From: Candidatus Cloacimonadota bacterium
Lineage (GTDB): Bacteria; Cloacimonadota; Cloacimonadia; Cloacimonadales; TCS61
Direction of reading: 5' to 3'
Length of the DNA stretch: 5,923 nt
Assembly: GCA_016927675.1 (NCBI GenBank)
Contig: JAFGMF010000199.1
Span: forward strand, 1-5,923
Part shown: in pieces, positions 4,866 to 5,923 of the stretch
Numbering within the stretch: position 1 is the stretch's first letter
How the letters are laid out: every line of letters starts with the position of its first letter
The notes under the pieces: model-generated
Database searches by the model: none
What the model saw: only the letters and a program-made list of their open reading frames with translations
Told to the model about the DNA's origin: nothing
Made by a program: the position numbers and the translations under genes

Positions 4866-5870
4866 TTAGATCAGGTTCATTTTTCGATACCAGGGAATAA
4901 CCTGATCGAGTCCTTCTCCCAGACTGGTTGCAGGATGGTAATTTATCGCTTGATCAAGATCCTTATGAATATCAGTCAACAGTCGGTCTGTACTTAAATC
5001 CACTATCCTTCTTCTGCTCAGAGGAGCTGCTTTTCCTGTTATCTTGGCAAGCAGTTCGATCGGAGTGATCATTATCTTTCCCGCTAAAACAGGGATATGA
5101 ATTGAACCAGATTTCACTCGGAGTCTTGAAACCGAGGTTTCGACAAATTGATTGATCGTGAATTTCTCATTTCGTGCACAGATAAATTTTCCTGTGTGCT
5201 CTGTTCTCAGAAAACGGATACATATCTCCAGCAGATCAGCCAGATATATCACCGGTGACATGATGTTATTACCTTTTCCAAATACAGGGAATATCCCTTT
5301 TTTGATCAGCCTCAGCGAATGAAGCAGATCTGATCTTCTGTCACCCGTTCCATAGACAAGACTGGGTCGCAGGATCAGCAGAGGGATTCCGGTTTCAGCA
5401 GCGATTTTTTCCAGGGCTTTTTCACACAGGTATTTGCTTTTTCCATATAAAGTGTCCGGTTCTGGCAAAGTGCCATTATTAACGCTTCTGCCTCGCTGAA
5501 ATCCCATACTGGCAAGGCTGCTGAAGAAGATGAATCTTTTCAGTCCCGGATTTGACACTGCTATTTTACGAAAGAGATTTTCACTTGCCTGTACATTGAT
5601 CTCAAGCATCCTTCTGTAAGCCTGTGTGGATACTGCAGAAAAATCTACATAGGCTGCCAGATGAAAAACTGCATCGATATCATCGGGGAATACAGGGAAT
5701 TGGTCCGGGTTTAACAGGTCTCCGTAGATAAATTCTGGTTCAAGTGATGTTAATTCGGTTAAATTGCTTTTTTTTCGCACCAGACACAGCAGCTGATGTT
5801 GTTCTTCGTGTAATTTCCGAGCCAATGCAGACCCGATAAAACCGCTTGCTCCTGTCAGCAGGATCTTCAT
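4866..5870 (-). CDS. NAD(P)-dependent extended SDR (sugar epimerase/dehydratase or reductase type)
   Basis: This 334-residue cytoplasmic enzyme has the standard extended short-chain dehydrogenase layout and length. GASGFIG at 7-13 is the dinucleotide loop. GDLLNP at 50-55 carries the adenine-side acidic residue, and HLAA at 70-73 closes strand 4. Ser117-Ser118 in FFSSLAS supply the catalytic serine, and YGKSK gives Tyr142 and Lys146. RPSLVYGTGDRR at 168-179 is the nucleotide-sugar/flavonol-reductase type motif after the active site. The C-terminal part (about 195-330) is the variable substrate domain. Basic residues after strand 2 (Arg32, Lys33, Lys34) could favour NADP. AAGGA lies about 7 nt before the ATG, which overlaps the upstream stop by 4 nt. 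The reaction could be epimerisation, dehydration or ketone reduction of a nucleotide sugar or lipid, and motifs do not decide. HpnA-like proteins of lipid clusters are one possible relative. Confidence 0.9.
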   Translation of the reverse strand: MKILLTGASGFIGSALARKLHEEQHQLLCLVRKKSNLTELTSLEPEFIYGDLLNPDQFPVFPDDIDAVFHLAAYVDFSAVSTQAYRRMLEINVQASENLFRKIAVSNPGLKRFIFFSSLASMGFQRGRSVNNGTLPEPDTLYGKSKYLCEKALEKIAAETGIPLLILRPSLVYGTGDRRSDLLHSLRLIKKGIFPVFGKGNNIMSPVIYLADLLEICIRFLRTEHTGKFICARNEKFTINQFVETSVSRLRVKSGSIHIPVLAGKIMITPIELLAKITGKAAPLSRRRIVDLSTDRLLTDIHKDLDQAINYHPATSLGEGLDQVIPWYRKMNLI

Positions 5871-5923
5871 GTTTTTTCCTTCAGATAAAACTCAGCAACG
5901 ATCGCTATCCCTGGGATCGTATC
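5867..5923 (-). CDS. C-terminal end of an unidentified upstream gene (partial)
   Basis: The last 53 nt before the SDR start, together with its first four bases, read as one open frame of 18 codons ending in TGA. The tail is DTIPGIAIVAEFYLKEKT. The stop overlaps the SDR start as ATGA, the classic 4-nt coupling overlap, and the other two minus-strand frames contain stops in this short stretch. The tail looks protein-like (hydrophobic core, charged end) but is too short to assign to a family. It would be the first visible member of the SDR-methyltransferase-flippase operon, and the rest lies outside the window. Confidence 0.6.
   Translation of the reverse strand, partial: DTIPGIAIVAEFYLKEKT

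Noticed and set aside
4211..4997. Plus-strand open frames of 74 and 62 codons opposite the methyltransferase and SDR genes.
   Set aside because: They are antisense to better-supported genes, lack recognisable motifs, and fall within what chance gives in this composition.
5907..5917. Perfect palindrome ATCCCTGGGAT near the right end.
   Set aside because: It lies inside the partial coding frame (Ile-Pro-Gly codons). A single 11-bp palindrome there is best explained by coding sequence.
1..5923. CRISPR arrays, insertion sequences, tRNA or rRNA genes.
   Set aside because: I saw no spaced direct repeats, transposase motifs, terminal inverted repeats, tRNA T-loop signatures or conserved rRNA segments on either strand.

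Overview
The window is AT-leaning bacterial chromosomal DNA. Every gene I can support lies on the minus strand, so transcription runs from position 5923 towards 1. Spacing is tight (4-nt overlaps to 10-nt gaps inside each gene block), and starts carry Shine-Dalgarno sequences (AAGGAG, GGAG, GAGGTGAT), which argues against typical Bacteroidota. The mix of MoxR ATPase, extended SDR, flippase-like membrane protein and a probable thioredoxin-fold lipoprotein would suit an uncultured anaerobic or microaerophilic Gram-negative bacterium, for example of the FCB group. That placement is a guess from composition and gene style, not from a marker gene.

Block A (5923 to 3002) is envelope or lipid-sugar related. 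It holds the last 18 codons of an unidentified gene, overlapping by 4 nt an NAD(P)-dependent extended SDR (epimerase/dehydratase/reductase type). A class I SAM-dependent methyltransferase with an unusual nucleotide-binding loop follows, then a polytopic protein of the LPG-synthase-TM/UPF0104 flippase-like family. All four appear to be one transcript. The likely theme is modification and membrane handling of a sugar- or lipid-linked compound whose identity cannot be read from this window.

Block B (2919 to 1933) is a single MoxR-family AAA+ ATPase with intact Walker A, Walker B, sensor 1 and sensor 2. An 82-nt gap holding a candidate promoter precedes it. The usual MoxR partners (DUF58 and VWA-domain proteins) do not lie next to it.

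Block C (1850 to 252) is a compact thiol/redox operon: a glutaredoxin-like protein with CGWC, a cysteine-rich MarR-family regulator, an OsmC-family protein with both conserved cysteines, and a probable exported thioredoxin-fold lipoprotein that also carries CGWC. The gaps are 9 nt, a 1-nt overlap and 1 nt. An 82-nt AT-rich leader precedes the block and contains a TATTTGC-N7-GCAAATA inverted repeat, a good candidate operator for the embedded MarR protein. A strong intrinsic terminator (9-bp perfect stem, T-rich tract) closes the block at 196-227. Positions 1-195 hold no gene I can support, only two small dyads.

The most interesting part is block C: it looks like a self-regulated, two-compartment thiol-stress module in which cytoplasmic and exported oxidoreductases share the same uncommon CGWC active site.
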